Shown: positions 40,285 to 49,366, counted from the stretch's first letter. The stretch: 64,000 nucleotides of DNA from Streptomyces vietnamensis (GCF_000830005.1 NZ_CP010408.1:186001-250000); one strand, 5' to 3'. The notes: generated by a model from the letters alone, not told the origin. Translations and numbers: made by a program.

Positions 40285-42612
40285 ATGTCCACCACCATCA
40301 AGACCGTGCCGAACGCGGAGCCGGCGGAGCGCGCCGCCGCGGCGCTCCAGATCGTCCTCCCCGTCGGGGTGGGCATCCTGGCCCCCTACCTGGACCCGAA
40401 CGCGGCGGCCTACGCCGGGGCCGGCTTCCTGGCCGGTGCGACGTTCGCCGGCGCCAACTACATGAACCGCCTGGGCCGCTGGGCGAACCAGCTCCCCGGG
40501 ATCGACATCGCGCGGGCGCACCGCGACACCATGGGGATCTCCACGATCACCACCGGTATGGGTCTGGCCCTGGGGCAGCTGGGCGGAGCCGAGGCGTCCG
40601 ACGCGCTGATGGCCGGCGCCCTGGAGCCGACCACCATTCCCGGGATCCTGTCGCTGGGCTGGTGGGCCGCGGTCGTCTTCACCGGCTGGCGCCTTCGCCG
40701 CGTATTCGGCCGACGGAAGATCGAGGTGGAGCAGGCAGCGGCACACCCAGCCCCGGCCAATACCGGCAGCCCGGGCCCGGTGTCCCTGGCCGACAAGATG
40801 ATCGCGGCCTGGGGGCGCGTGATCAGCGACCCGAAGAACGGACGGCACAAGAACCAGGTCCTGTCCGACGTCGTGATCTACGCCGACCGCTGGGAGGGCC
40901 GGATCACCGCGGCGCTCGGCGACTCCGTCAACGTGGCGAAGGAGACCGTCTCCTCGCTCTTCGGCCGCCCCACAGCGGACATCGACATGAAGGTGGGCAC
41001 GCACTCCGGAGAGGTCTTCATCACCGTCTGGTACATCCAGCGGGCGGAGCTGGACCCCTCCACGCTCCAGGGCGCCTGGAAGCGAGTGCGGGCGCGGGTC
41101 CTGCCGAAGACGCACCTGGAAGAGGTCGGCAAGGACGAGAACACCGGCGGCCAGGTGGCGCGCGTCGTGGCCGACGACGACCTGGACGCCCTGCCCCGCG
41201 TCGTCAACCTCGGGGAACTGGCTGGCGCGCTGCGCCGCTCCATCGACCTCGTCTCCTACGAGCCGGGACGGCGCGACCCCAGGCGCGCGATCATCCGCGT
41301 CATGGACCACAACCCGCTGGAGGCCGGCCACGACTTCCAGGGCCTGGACTCGCTGAAGGCCACCCCGGGCGGCTGGGTCAACATCGGCAAGATCGTGAGC
41401 GGGTTCCCCGCGAAGATCCAGCTGTTCGACCCGAAGCTGGGCGCCCTCCACGTCGTGATCGCCGGTACCACCGGCTCCGGCAAGGGAGGCACGGGCCAGA
41501 TGATCAGCCTGGCGTACCACGCCAACAAGATGGCCCAGATCTATGGCGACCCCAAGGGCGCCAGCAACCCCGCGATCCCGAAGATGGCCGCCTACAGCGG
41601 CCTGACGCAGTACGGCGCCTTGGGCGCCATGCGGCTGTCCTGGTGGGTCCTCCAGCACCGGATCGAAGAGGCCGCCCGCCTGGAACTGAAGAACTTCGAG
41701 CCGTCCGCGATGCGGCCGTACTGCGCCACGATCCTGGACGAGGCCGCCCAGATGCTGGCCCCGGGCGCACAGAACCGCAAGGAGGCAGTGAAGATCGTCA
41801 AGGACGGCGCCTCGCTCACCCGCTCCATGGGCATGCCCTGGGTCCTGATCAACCAGACCGTGAACCTGGACCAGCTGGGCTCAGAGCAGGCGATCCGCGC
41901 CAACCTCCTGGCCGGCGGCACCTGGATCATCCTGCGCACCGACAGCGACCAGGTGAACCTGGGCGACCTTCCCCCCGGCTTCGAGGGGATCGACCCCTCC
42001 CTGATCCCGCCGGTGTGGGTGGAGGAGGACGACGCGCTGGTGTACGACCCGACCATGGCGGAGTCCGACCCGCGCCGCACCTTCGGCCTGGGCTACGTCG
42101 CGGCACCGGGCGGCCGCGCCGGCATGATGCGCATCGACACCCTCGAGGACGCCACCCCCCACATCCGGCCGGAGAACATCCTCGCGCCGGTCGACGTGCC
42201 CTGGTGGGGCGATCAGGCGTACATGGAGGAGCTGGCCATGACTCCCATCCCCGGCTTCGAGGAGAAGGACGGCGAAGGCGGGACCGGCGAGGCCGGGACC
42301 TCGTTCGCCGGCGTCGACCTCCCCAAGGCCAAGGAGCTCACCTCGGAGGAGAAGGTCCTGGCCGCCCTCCGCGACGAGTCCGACCCCATGTACGTCGACA
42401 TGCTCGACGAGGGCGACGACATCGACCCCGAGGACATCGACTACGTGGAACGGGGCCAGCTGCAGGCCGCCTGCGGGGTCGCGGAGTCGACCTTCGCGAA
42501 CGTGCTGAACAAGCTGGAAAAGGCAGGAAAGATCCACCGGATCAAGGAAGGGAAGACCTCGAAGGTGGCCCTGGGCGCCCGGCCGGTGGAGACCGGCGAA
42601 GAGGCCGCCTGA
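40285..42612 (+). CDS. FtsK/SpoIIIE-type DNA translocase, conjugation (TraB-like)
   Basis: A 775-residue protein. N-terminal hydrophobic segments at about 10-60 and 85-135 anchor it in the membrane. The motor has Walker A AGTTGSGKGG at 393-402 and Walker B ILDEAA at 483-488. The C-terminal 80 residues form a winged helix (QLQAACGVAESTFANVLNKL, KAGKIHRIKEGKTSKVALG) like the DNA-reading gamma domain of FtsK and TraB. In Streptomyces a single such protein moves double-stranded plasmid DNA between mycelia after binding 8-bp clt repeats. Family is secure; specific role inferred. Confidence 0.92.
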   Translation: MSTTIKTVPNAEPAERAAAALQIVLPVGVGILAPYLDPNAAAYAGAGFLAGATFAGANYMNRLGRWANQLPGIDIARAHRDTMGISTITTGMGLALGQLGGAEASDALMAGALEPTTIPGILSLGWWAAVVFTGWRLRRVFGRRKIEVEQAAAHPAPANTGSPGPVSLADKMIAAWGRVISDPKNGRHKNQVLSDVVIYADRWEGRITAALGDSVNVAKETVSSLFGRPTADIDMKVGTHSGEVFITVWYIQRAELDPSTLQGAWKRVRARVLPKTHLEEVGKDENTGGQVARVVADDDLDALPRVVNLGELAGALRRSIDLVSYEPGRRDPRRAIIRVMDHNPLEAGHDFQGLDSLKATPGGWVNIGKIVSGFPAKIQLFDPKLGALHVVIAGTTGSGKGGTGQMISLAYHANKMAQIYGDPKGASNPAIPKMAAYSGLTQYGALGAMRLSWWVLQHRIEEAARLELKNFEPSAMRPYCATILDEAAQMLAPGAQNRKEAVKIVKDGASLTRSMGMPWVLINQTVNLDQLGSEQAIRANLLAGGTWIILRTDSDQVNLGDLPPGFEGIDPSLIPPVWVEEDDALVYDPTMAESDPRRTFGLGYVAAPGGRAGMMRIDTLEDATPHIRPENILAPVDVPWWGDQAYMEELAMTPIPGFEEKDGEGGTGEAGTSFAGVDLPKAKELTSEEKVLAALRDESDPMYVDMLDEGDDIDPEDIDYVERGQLQAACGVAESTFANVLNKLEKAGKIHRIKEGKTSKVALGARPVETGEEAA

Positions 42613-42624
42613 CCGCTGTCACAC

Positions 42625-42658
42625 AACGGCGCGCTTCCCACACGGGAGGCGCGCCGTT
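42625..42658 (+). terminator. Terminator of the transfer operon
   Basis: AACGGCGCGC (42625-42634) pairs perfectly with GCGCGCCGTT (42649-42658) 13 bases after the translocase stop. Confidence 0.75.
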
Positions 42659-42781
42659 CCCGTCCGCGCTGAACCCCGCCCCAGACCCCCGCGGCACAGC
42701 ACCGCGCCGGCCTATCGGCTCCAGCGCTGACACGCATCCCACCTCGTCCGGTACCACCCACTGAGCACCGAAGGGAATCTG

Positions 42782-42955
42782 ATGAAGCCGCAGCTGGAGG
42801 AGACCGACTTCTGAGTCGGCATCTTCCACGGGAGCCACGACGGCACCACGGCCACGATCACCGCGACCCGTGACGACACCCGCCCCGAGCCGTACGCCTG
42901 GACGTGCACGTGCGGCGCGTCCCGCTCCTTCCCACCGAGAAACGGTTGTCCCAGG
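42782..42955 (+). pseudogene. Remnant of a small zinc-type gene with in-frame TGA
   Basis: ATG 42782 (AGGGAA upstream) reads MKPQLEETDF, then TGA, then continues in frame VGIFHGSHDGTTATITATRD and PYAWTCTCGASRSFP. The CTCGAS element looks like half of a zinc site. A C-to-T change in a CGA codon would create the stop. The 3' part is lost against the opposing pentapeptide gene. Confidence 0.5.
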
Positions 42956-42957
42956 TC

Positions 42958-43905
42958 TTACGGCATCTCCAGATCGACGATTCGCTCCTGGACTTCCTGG
43001 TTGTCCCTTAGGGCACCAGGCAACCGCGTCGTACTCGACGGGTATGCGGCCACGACCTGCTCCGCCGTCAGCCCTTCGATCCCTTCCAGAAGCGTGCCCC
43101 TCAAGAAAGCCTGCTGCGTATTCGCTCCGGTGATCTCAGCCTCCCGCAGACTGGCTTCCGACAAGTCCGTCCGGAAGAGGTTCGCTCCGCGAAGGTCGGC
43201 GCTGAATAGGTTGGCGCTTCTGAGGTCGGCCTCCCAGAGCTGCGTGTTTGCAAGATTGGCTTCGTTGAAGTCCGCGCCACGAAGGTCGGTCCGGTGAAGG
43301 TCGATGTTGAAGGGCTCATGGCGCCGTGGTCTGCGACCCAGGACGGTCAGGGCCGCTTGGACCGGCTCGCTGAGGCGTCGGTCCGGGGTGGCACCTGCCT
43401 GGCCTCCGGATTGCTCGGGCAGCGGGGCGTGGTGGCGGACGAAGGCGGCCAGAACCTCTACGACGGTGGGGTGGTCCTTCTCCGAATCCCTCATGATCCG
43501 CTCCAAGGAGTAGACGCCGCCAAGCCTCTCGACATCGACCTGTGAGGCCAACTGACCGATCGCTTTGGCGAAACGGTCGGTGACCTGTCCCTCGTGGGCA
43601 AGATCCAGGGTCCCGCGGGTGAACTCGGCCTGTCGGTTGTCGTTGGTGCGGGTGTGTTGCAGGGATCGGTGGCTGAGTACGAGGCCGATGCCGGCCACGA
43701 TGCCCGCTCCGACCGCCACGACTGCCGTGCGGAAGCCGGTCACAACGGAAGCGACCCCGGTTGTGGTGCCCGCGCCCAACCGGGCACGATCGAGGATCCA
43801 CGGGCCCTGCCAAAACAGCCACACGAATCCGACTGCAGCCAAGGTGCTTGCCGTTACACCAAGCCACCACCGGGCATTGGATTTACCTGGGGCTGAATCC
43901 GACAT
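42958..43905 (-). CDS. Membrane-anchored pentapeptide-repeat protein
   Basis: A 315-residue protein. Two membrane segments lie at about 13-33 (WWLGVTASTLAAVGFVWLFW) and 48-78 (ASVVTGFRTAVVAVGAGIVAGIG). The cytoplasmic part includes a helical stretch (TDRFAKAIGQLASQVDVERL) and a C-terminal pentapeptide repeat domain (about 200-275: LRGADFNEANLANTQLWEAD and LRSANLFSADLRGANLFRTD), a right-handed beta-helix. Related actinobacterial proteins have the same anchor plus repeats; function is unknown. It is transcribed against the transfer operon. Confidence 0.85.
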   Translation of the reverse strand: MSDSAPGKSNARWWLGVTASTLAAVGFVWLFWQGPWILDRARLGAGTTTGVASVVTGFRTAVVAVGAGIVAGIGLVLSHRSLQHTRTNDNRQAEFTRGTLDLAHEGQVTDRFAKAIGQLASQVDVERLGGVYSLERIMRDSEKDHPTVVEVLAAFVRHHAPLPEQSGGQAGATPDRRLSEPVQAALTVLGRRPRRHEPFNIDLHRTDLRGADFNEANLANTQLWEADLRSANLFSADLRGANLFRTDLSEASLREAEITGANTQQAFLRGTLLEGIEGLTAEQVVAAYPSSTTRLPGALRDNQEVQERIVDLEMP

Positions 43906-44311
43906 GCAGTCATGTCACCAGCACAAGGCGAGCACGCCAGGCATCGGCACGGACCAAGCTTCAAACATCACCTGTGGTGCGTAGAACCCAGCGCCGTATG
44001 CGCCTGGTGGCACCGTCTCTCCAGGCGTGGCCGAATAGCGCAGCTTTGGAACACCGCCCCTTCACCAGTAGACGGCATGTGGCCCACCGCCTGGCGCCAC
44101 ACCCACCCGACCCGCTTCGATCGGCTGCGGTCGTGGGCCGCCCGCCTGTTCAGCGCCCGCACCGCCCGTTGACCTGACGCCCTAATCCGTAGTTATGAGC
44201 GATCCGCAGGAGCAGGGGCTTCTCGGAGCGTTCGAGTACCAGACCGTGACATCCAGGTGCAGCCGGGCCTCACGGAGGCCTCAACGTAGATCGGTGCGCG
44301 GTCTGGTGCGA
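43906..44311. other. Gene-poor region left of the palindrome
   Basis: The promoter side of the pentapeptide gene followed by DNA with no convincing gene. A short start MSDPQEQGLLGAFEYQTV at 44195 breaks off and may be the beginning of a gene interrupted by later insertion. Open frames lack ribosome-binding sites. Confidence 0.4.
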
Positions 44312-44414
44312 GTGGTGGCGGTCACGTGGGCGTCGGGCGGATGCCTTCTAACGCCCAGACCTCGAGGTCTCCAGGCAGAGCGGTGGCGCCCGGCGTCTCC
44401 GTGACCGCCACCAC
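44312..44414. repeat. 103-bp imperfect palindrome
   Basis: The outer arms GTGGTGGCGGTCAC (44312-44325) and GTGACCGCCACCAC (44401-44414) are perfect; inner parts also largely pair and the centre AGACCTCGAGGTCT is a perfect 14-bp palindrome. It lies in a gene-free region 340 bases upstream of the IS110 transposase. Confidence 0.65.
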
Positions 44415-44429
44415 GAGCGGTGTTGGCGC

Positions 44430-44756
44430 CCGTCGGCGCTGGACGGATGCCCAAAACTCACCCGGCATCGATGCCTATTAAGAGAGCGGCGGCGTCTAGG
44501 GCCGTCGCGCGTCAACACCTCTCGACCTGATCACTCGTTTGCGTTGGTGGTGCGAGCCCATCGCACGGTGACCTCTCGATACGCCCGAGCCACGTGAGCT
44601 CCCGCATAGACCGAGGCCCGTGGGGTGCGCTGGTGTCACGAACGGCTAGTGAGGTGGCGGCCCGGCCGTGATGCGGCCGAGGCCTGGGATTAGGTCGCTG
44701 CGTGGCCCGCATGCGCTCGTGACCAGCGTAAACGCCGAACTCCGGGGAGGGGAACC
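44430..44756 (+). ncRNA. Candidate bridge RNA region of the IS110-family element
   Basis: A gene-free 330-bp segment precedes the transposase, with several hairpins, for example GGCCCGGCCG paired with CGGCCGAGGCC near 44660-44690. IS110-family elements encode a target-guiding bridge RNA in their non-coding end. Exact RNA limits and loops cannot be fixed here. Confidence 0.35.
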
Positions 44757-45995
44757 TTGATCTACTGCGGAATCGACTGGGCGGAACGAACCCACGACGT
44801 CGCCCTGGTCGACGACACCGGCCAGCTGCTCGCCAAACGGCACATCACCGACGACGCGGTCGGCTACAAGATCCTGCTGGAACTGCTCGCCGAGTACGGC
44901 GACAGCGAGGAGAACCCGATCCCGGTAGCGATCGAGACCTCCCGCGGCCTGCTGGTGGCCGTCCTGCGGACCGGCAAGCGCAAGGTGTTCGCGATCAACC
45001 CGATGGCCGCCGCCCGCTACCGAGACCGGCACAGCGTCTCGCGCAAGAAGTCCGACCCCGGCGACGCCCTGGTCCTGGCCAACATCCTCCGCACCGACAT
45101 GCACGCCCACCGGCCCCTGCCCGACGACTCCGACCTCGGCCGCGCGATCACCGTCCTCGCCCGAGCCCAGCAGGACTCTCTCTGGAACAGGCAGCAGCTC
45201 GCCAACCAACTCCGGTCCCTGCTGCGCGAGTACTACCCCGCCGCCCTGGCCGCCTTCACCACCTGGACCAACGGCCTGTGCCGCCCCGAAGCCCGTGAAC
45301 TCCTCAAGACCGCCCCCACCCCGGCCCGGGCCGCGCGGCTGACCCGCACCCAGATCCAGGCCGCGCTCAAGCGAGCCGGCCGCCAGCGCGGCATCGAAGC
45401 CGAGGCCGACCGCCTCCGCGAAGTCTTCCGCGCCGAGTGGGCCCACCAGCCCCCGCTGATCGAGGACGCACTCGGCAAGCAGATGCTCGCCCTCCTCATC
45501 CAACTGGACGCCGCCTGCACCGCAGCCGACCAGCTCGCCGAAGCCGTCGAAGAGACCTTCCCCCAGCACCCGGACGCCGAGATCCTGCTGAGCTTCCCCG
45601 GACTCGGCATCCAGCTCGCCGCCCGCCTCCTGGCAGAGATCGGCGACGACCGCACCCGCTTCGCCGACGCCCGCGGCCTGAAGGCCTACGCCGGCTCCTC
45701 ACCCATCACCCGCGCCTCCGGCAAGAAGTCCGCCATCACCAGACGCTGGGTGAAAAACGACCGCCTCAACCACGCCGGCTACCTCTGGGCCTTCGCCTCC
45801 CTACGGGCATCCACCGGGGCGAACGCCCACTACCGGCGCCGCCGCGAACAAGGCGACTGGCACGCGGCCGCCCAGCGCAACCTCTTCAACCGCATGATCG
45901 GACAGCTCTACCACTGCCTGAAGCAGGGCACTGCCTACGACGAGGCGCTCGCCTTCGGGACCCCTCCTGCCGAGGCTGTTGTCGCTGCGGCTTGA
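44757..45995 (+). CDS. IS110-family recombinase (DEDD transposase)
   Basis: A 412-residue protein starting at TTG with GGGGAGG upstream. The N-terminal RuvC-like DEDD domain shows CGIDWAERTHDVALVD (Asp6), VAIETSRGLLV (Glu) and KKSDPGDALVLANILR (two Asp). The C-terminal Tnp20 domain has LSFPGLGIQLAARLLAEIGD and LKAYAGSSPITRASGKK with the nucleophile serine region. Length and order are normal. It acts with a bridge RNA to recombine element and target. Short flanks on the 3' side are typical: the right end must lie within a few bases of the opposing gene's end at 46001. Confidence 0.93.
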   Translation: MIYCGIDWAERTHDVALVDDTGQLLAKRHITDDAVGYKILLELLAEYGDSEENPIPVAIETSRGLLVAVLRTGKRKVFAINPMAAARYRDRHSVSRKKSDPGDALVLANILRTDMHAHRPLPDDSDLGRAITVLARAQQDSLWNRQQLANQLRSLLREYYPAALAAFTTWTNGLCRPEARELLKTAPTPARAARLTRTQIQAALKRAGRQRGIEAEADRLREVFRAEWAHQPPLIEDALGKQMLALLIQLDAACTAADQLAEAVEETFPQHPDAEILLSFPGLGIQLAARLLAEIGDDRTRFADARGLKAYAGSSPITRASGKKSAITRRWVKNDRLNHAGYLWAFASLRASTGANAHYRRRREQGDWHAAAQRNLFNRMIGQLYHCLKQGTAYDEALAFGTPPAEAVVAAA

Positions 45996-46000
45996 GCCGG

Positions 46001-46702
46001 TCAGCGGGGAGTGAGGCAGGCCTCGAGGGCGGTTCGCTGTCGTGGCGGCAGGTGGTCGCCCAGCGGGACCTTGCGCGGACTGTGACTGCCATCACAGATC
46101 CAGCTCTGCTCGTCATCGTCGAACCACCACTCCTCGGCACCCCACATGGGATGCCCCTGAAGCAGCTGTCTGGCCAACGCCTCGCTCGCCTCGGGCGCAC
46201 CCTGTTCGACCAGAGCCTCGACCACTGCCGAAACGGCCTCCTCCGGAACCGCCGCTTCGCCGAGGACCGGCAGAAGAAGGAGGAGACGGGCGTGAGGGTC
46301 GGTGACGCCTGCCGCACCCGGTGGTGCCTCCAGCAGGGCTGCGAGCTCGGGCCAGCACAGCCCGGGGCCGATGCGGTCCTGATCGTCGCTGGCCAGGACG
46401 AGATCCTGGCTCCAGTCGGGATGCGTGAGGAAGTAGTCCGTAGTCGTGAACTCCTCGCCGCTGTTGAAGTGCACGACGATCGTGAAGCCGCCGGCCAGCG
46501 GCACCGTGAACATGGGCCACGCCGACGGGTTGTGGAGCGTGTCCAGCATGGCCTCCGCGTCACCCGCGTCTGATCCGAAGGCCTCCGGCCTGAACCCCTC
46601 AGCCAGGTCCGCCAAGTACGCCGGCCAGAAGCCCGGCTCATCCAGGAGCGGGTGCCCGTCCACGACGGGCGACGAGGAGTACCAGTGCCGTGCCATCACC
46701 AT
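46001..46702 (-). CDS. Hypothetical protein
   Basis: A 233-residue protein from the ATG at 46702 with GGAGAG upstream; a longer frame to 46882 is rejected. It reads VMARHWYSSSPVVDGHPLLD, then GGFTIVVHFNSGEEFTTTDY and DQDRIGPGLCWPELAALLEA. This is a soluble alpha/beta protein of the kind often found on Streptomyces chromosomes near toxin-immunity or regulatory genes; no family is certain. Its end abuts the IS110-family element, which may have replaced its original 3' flank. Confidence 0.65.
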   Translation of the reverse strand: MVMARHWYSSSPVVDGHPLLDEPGFWPAYLADLAEGFRPEAFGSDAGDAEAMLDTLHNPSAWPMFTVPLAGGFTIVVHFNSGEEFTTTDYFLTHPDWSQDLVLASDDQDRIGPGLCWPELAALLEAPPGAAGVTDPHARLLLLLPVLGEAAVPEEAVSAVVEALVEQGAPEASEALARQLLQGHPMWGAEEWWFDDDEQSWICDGSHSPRKVPLGDHLPPRQRTALEACLTPR

Positions 46703-46920
46703 GCCTGGATTCTCTCCAAGCGCGGTCGGAGCTGTTCGAAGACCCCGGCCCTCACGGCCGACCGGCTTGACGGCATAGCAACGTGAGGTGTCTGCCTGGC
46801 TCTCGCCCCGCCCCGGTCGGACGCGTCCGGTGCGGCGGGAGATCCCCAGCCTCGCCTCCCGGGGCTCCTGGACGGCTCCCACGGCTGGCTCCTTGCTGGT
46901 TGTGCCCCCCCCCGGCAGGA

Positions 46921-47457
46921 CTACCCAAGGGCAGCGGCGGCCGTCTTGTAGTCCGCGGCTTGGGTCGGGGTCAGGTAGTGGCTCACACGAACCAGCATGG
47001 TGCCGCTGACGTAGTCGTACTCCAAGAGCATGGGCATGCCCTTGGTGACGCTCTGGATGTAGTCCGCGCGAGCCTGGGCGTCGGCCGCGGTCGGGAAGAC
47101 CTCGATGGCGCCGCCAAGGCCGACGCTGCCCTTCTCCGTGCCGGCGACGTCCTCGGCCTTGATCCGGGAGTCCGTGAACGTGATCTTGCTGGTGTACTGG
47201 TTCGGGCGGCCGAGCAGCTTGTTCGGGTCGTTGTCCTCGGTGACGACGCCAGAGAGCTTGGCGGTTGCCACCTTGCCCGACAGCTGCTTGAACGCGTCGC
47301 TGGCGGTGAGCGCCTTCGTCGGGGCCTTGGTGGGGGCGGCGCTCGCGGTTCCGGTGTTCTTCGTCTCGTCGTTCTTCTGGTCGCTGCCCGCCCCGCAGGC
47401 CGTCAGCGCGCCGAGGGCGATGACGAGGGCGGCGGCGGACAGGGCGGGCTGACGCAT
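46921..47457 (-). CDS. Secreted lipoprotein
   Basis: A 178-residue protein with a lipoprotein signal: basic start MRQPALSAAALVIALGALTAC with lipobox LTAC (Cys about 21). A Thr/Ala/Lys linker follows, then a beta-rich domain (DAFKQLSGKVATAKLSGVVT, SKITFTDSRIKAEDV, YDYVSGTMLVRVSHYLTPTQ). ATG 47457 has GGAG upstream. It would be anchored outside the membrane. Similar small lipoproteins occur widely in Streptomyces, with unknown roles. Confidence 0.8.
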   Translation of the reverse strand: MRQPALSAAALVIALGALTACGAGSDQKNDETKNTGTASAAPTKAPTKALTASDAFKQLSGKVATAKLSGVVTEDNDPNKLLGRPNQYTSKITFTDSRIKAEDVAGTEKGSVGLGGAIEVFPTAADAQARADYIQSVTKGMPMLLEYDYVSGTMLVRVSHYLTPTQAADYKTAAAALG

Positions 47458-47730
47458 GGTGGCTCCGGGGGTACGTGGTGTTTCGGTCACAGGACTATCG
47501 CACTCTCGCGTTGCCCCGAGAGGGGGTATCGGTAAGCCGGTGGATGCCGTGCTCATCGGGGGCGGCGGCCGAGCCCCCGGCCCTGCTGGCGGAGCCCGAC
47601 GAGGGTGACGGCGTCAGGGCACCCATGCGCAGCTCATTCGGATCGCCAAGATGGCCACCTCGGCCGACGAGCGCCGCGGCCACTGACCCATCGATAAGAC
47701 CCCCTGGCAGGTTCCCATGCTTACGAGGAG

Positions 47731-47897
47731 CGCTTGCCCACCCTTCAAAGGGGGCTTGCCCACCGGAGAAGTGCCAGCCGCATACGGCTTGCCCGGCCCG
47801 TCCGCAGGCCCTCTCATCTGACCGGCAGACCAGACGTGGCCTGCGTCTTCGCCCGCCACGTGCCCCAACTGGGTTGTGGGCAAGCCTTTGGGCAAGA
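47731..47897. repeat. GGCTTGCC motif cluster upstream of the clamp-like gene
   Basis: Exact GGCTTGCC at 47753 and 47786 and inverted at 47879; near-matches CGCTTGCCCA at 47731 and GGGCAAGAG at 47890. The motif is the same as that clustered at 27282-27374 upstream of the rep-dnaB operon. Confidence 0.65.
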
Positions 47898-48023
47898 GGG
47901 CCTGAGGAGAGTTCACGGCATCGGATCCGAGAAACGACGCGCCGTACACCGACAACTCCCTTCCCAGAACTCGACTGCGCCCGAGCAAGGCACTGCGGAC
48001 CGCCGCGGCGCCCTTACCCGAGC

Positions 48024-48091
48024 TGACGTCTGCCGGTCCGCCCCGCGTCCTTGACGGCCGCGGGGCGGGCCGGGAGCCGGAACAGCCCCGC
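48024..48091 (+). promoter_or_regulatory. Recurrent structured intercistronic element, copy J
   Basis: TGACGTCTGCC, then GGTCCGCCCCGCG paired with CGCGGGGCGGGCC, then GGGAGCCGGAACAGCCCCG. The clamp-like gene starts 40 bases later. Confidence 0.6.
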
Positions 48092-48130
48092 TCCGCTTCG
48101 TCCCCCTCACCTTTGCGAGGAGACTCACAC

Positions 48131-49222
48131 ATGCCCGTCGCCATCAACGCCCACCAGCTCGGCCGAATGCTCTCCCGGACGGCCCGCCACATCGGGAGCG
48201 AGTTCGTCGAGCCGCTGCACGGCATCCGTCTGGAGGCCGATGACACGCACCTCTACGCGATCGCCTCCGACCGATACACGATCGCCGTCGCCCGCTACCG
48301 TCACCACGGCCTCGACGGCGAGCCCTTCGCCCGCACCGTCCCGGCCTCGGCGCTGCGCTCCCTGCGCGAGTGGACCGACGCCCAGCACGGCAGCGACACC
48401 ATCACCCTCACGACGGCCGAGGGACGCCTGCGGCTCTCCGCCCCGCACGGCGAGCTCGCCTTCGCCGTCACGGACGACCAGAAGTTCTTCGACTGGCGAG
48501 GCGTGCTCCATGACGTGCTGCTGCAAGACCCCGCCGGCAGCGTCCCCTTCCCCGCCCTCGACACCCGGTTCCTCAGCCGTTTCGCTGACGCCGACGACAA
48601 GGTCCGCGTCCGTACCGCCGACGGGCGGGCCACCCTGATCGTTGGCGAGGACTTCCTCGGCGCCCAGACGCCCCTCCGGTCCCGCAGCGAGGGCTTCGGC
48701 GTCCACCTGGCCGAGGACGTCGAGCAGGTCCTCGCCGACTGGACGCCGACGCTCACCGGGGCCAGGCCGGTGGCCATGCCCGACGGCATCCCCGCCGAAC
48801 GCCGGCTCCGTTACGAGGTCACCCAGGACCCCGCGGAGACCGTGGAGATCCTCCTGCGCCAGACCCTGCGCTCGACGTGCGACCTCTTCGAGGAGGACAG
48901 CAATTCCGTGGCCGCTGCGGCCTCGCACGCGTCCTCCGGCGTCATGGCGTGGAGCGCCTACCGGTTCCTCGACGCCCTGCGCACCGCGGACCCGAAGCTC
49001 GCCGCCCAGATCGTCGCCGACGTCGCGGAGCAGCTCGACAGCGGCGAGATCGGCGAGTTCGCCGCGGACGCGGCGTCCCTGGCCGGACACGATCCCGAGA
49101 AGTGGCGGGAGGAGGACGAGGCGCGCTGGGCCCAGCAGCGCGCGGCCGCAGCTCGGAAGGGGGCCACGGCCGACGGCCGGCAGCCGAAGGCGCCGCTCGT
49201 GAGGGACGCCGACGGCTCCTGA
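48131..49222 (+). CDS. DNA polymerase sliding-clamp-like protein
   Basis: A 363-residue protein with GCGAGGAG before the ATG. The first part (VAINAHQLGRMLSRTARHIG, VEPLHGIRLEADDTHLYAIA, SDRYTIAVARY) follows the clamp pattern of helix, GIxLxAxDxxLxxxASDRY. Similar strand/helix patterns recur (FLSRFADADDKVRVRTADGR). The C-terminal 60 residues are helical and Lys/Arg/Ala-rich, unlike DnaN. A beta-clamp homologue for an element-borne polymerase is the best guess; fewer than three full clamp domains may be present. The remote similarity is by eye. Confidence 0.6.
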   Translation: MPVAINAHQLGRMLSRTARHIGSEFVEPLHGIRLEADDTHLYAIASDRYTIAVARYRHHGLDGEPFARTVPASALRSLREWTDAQHGSDTITLTTAEGRLRLSAPHGELAFAVTDDQKFFDWRGVLHDVLLQDPAGSVPFPALDTRFLSRFADADDKVRVRTADGRATLIVGEDFLGAQTPLRSRSEGFGVHLAEDVEQVLADWTPTLTGARPVAMPDGIPAERRLRYEVTQDPAETVEILLRQTLRSTCDLFEEDSNSVAAAASHASSGVMAWSAYRFLDALRTADPKLAAQIVADVAEQLDSGEIGEFAADAASLAGHDPEKWREEDEARWAQQRAAAARKGATADGRQPKAPLVRDADGS

Positions 49223-49340
49223 GGTCCCGTGCCCGAGCACGTTCCGTGTACGCCCGTTGTGCCGGGAGCGGCGCTGACAGACCGGTGATGCGGCGCGGGC
49301 CCGGGGGAGGGGACGCGGAAGGACAGGCGAAACTACCCCC

Positions 49341-49366
49341 TTGAAATGCATTCTATAAGTATGCAT
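49341..49366. promoter_or_regulatory. AT-rich site with two ATGCAT boxes 15 bp apart
   Basis: TTGAAATGCATT begins the site; ATGCAT at 49346 and 49361. The same TTGAAATGCATT start and 15-bp period recur at 58421-58456. The low GC content stands out in this DNA. Confidence 0.6.

Noticed and set aside
39465..42764. A 1,099-codon open frame on the plus strand
   Set aside because: It overlaps the Gly/Ser-rich, 39805 and translocase genes in another frame and is a shadow; the translocase frame has clear Walker motifs.
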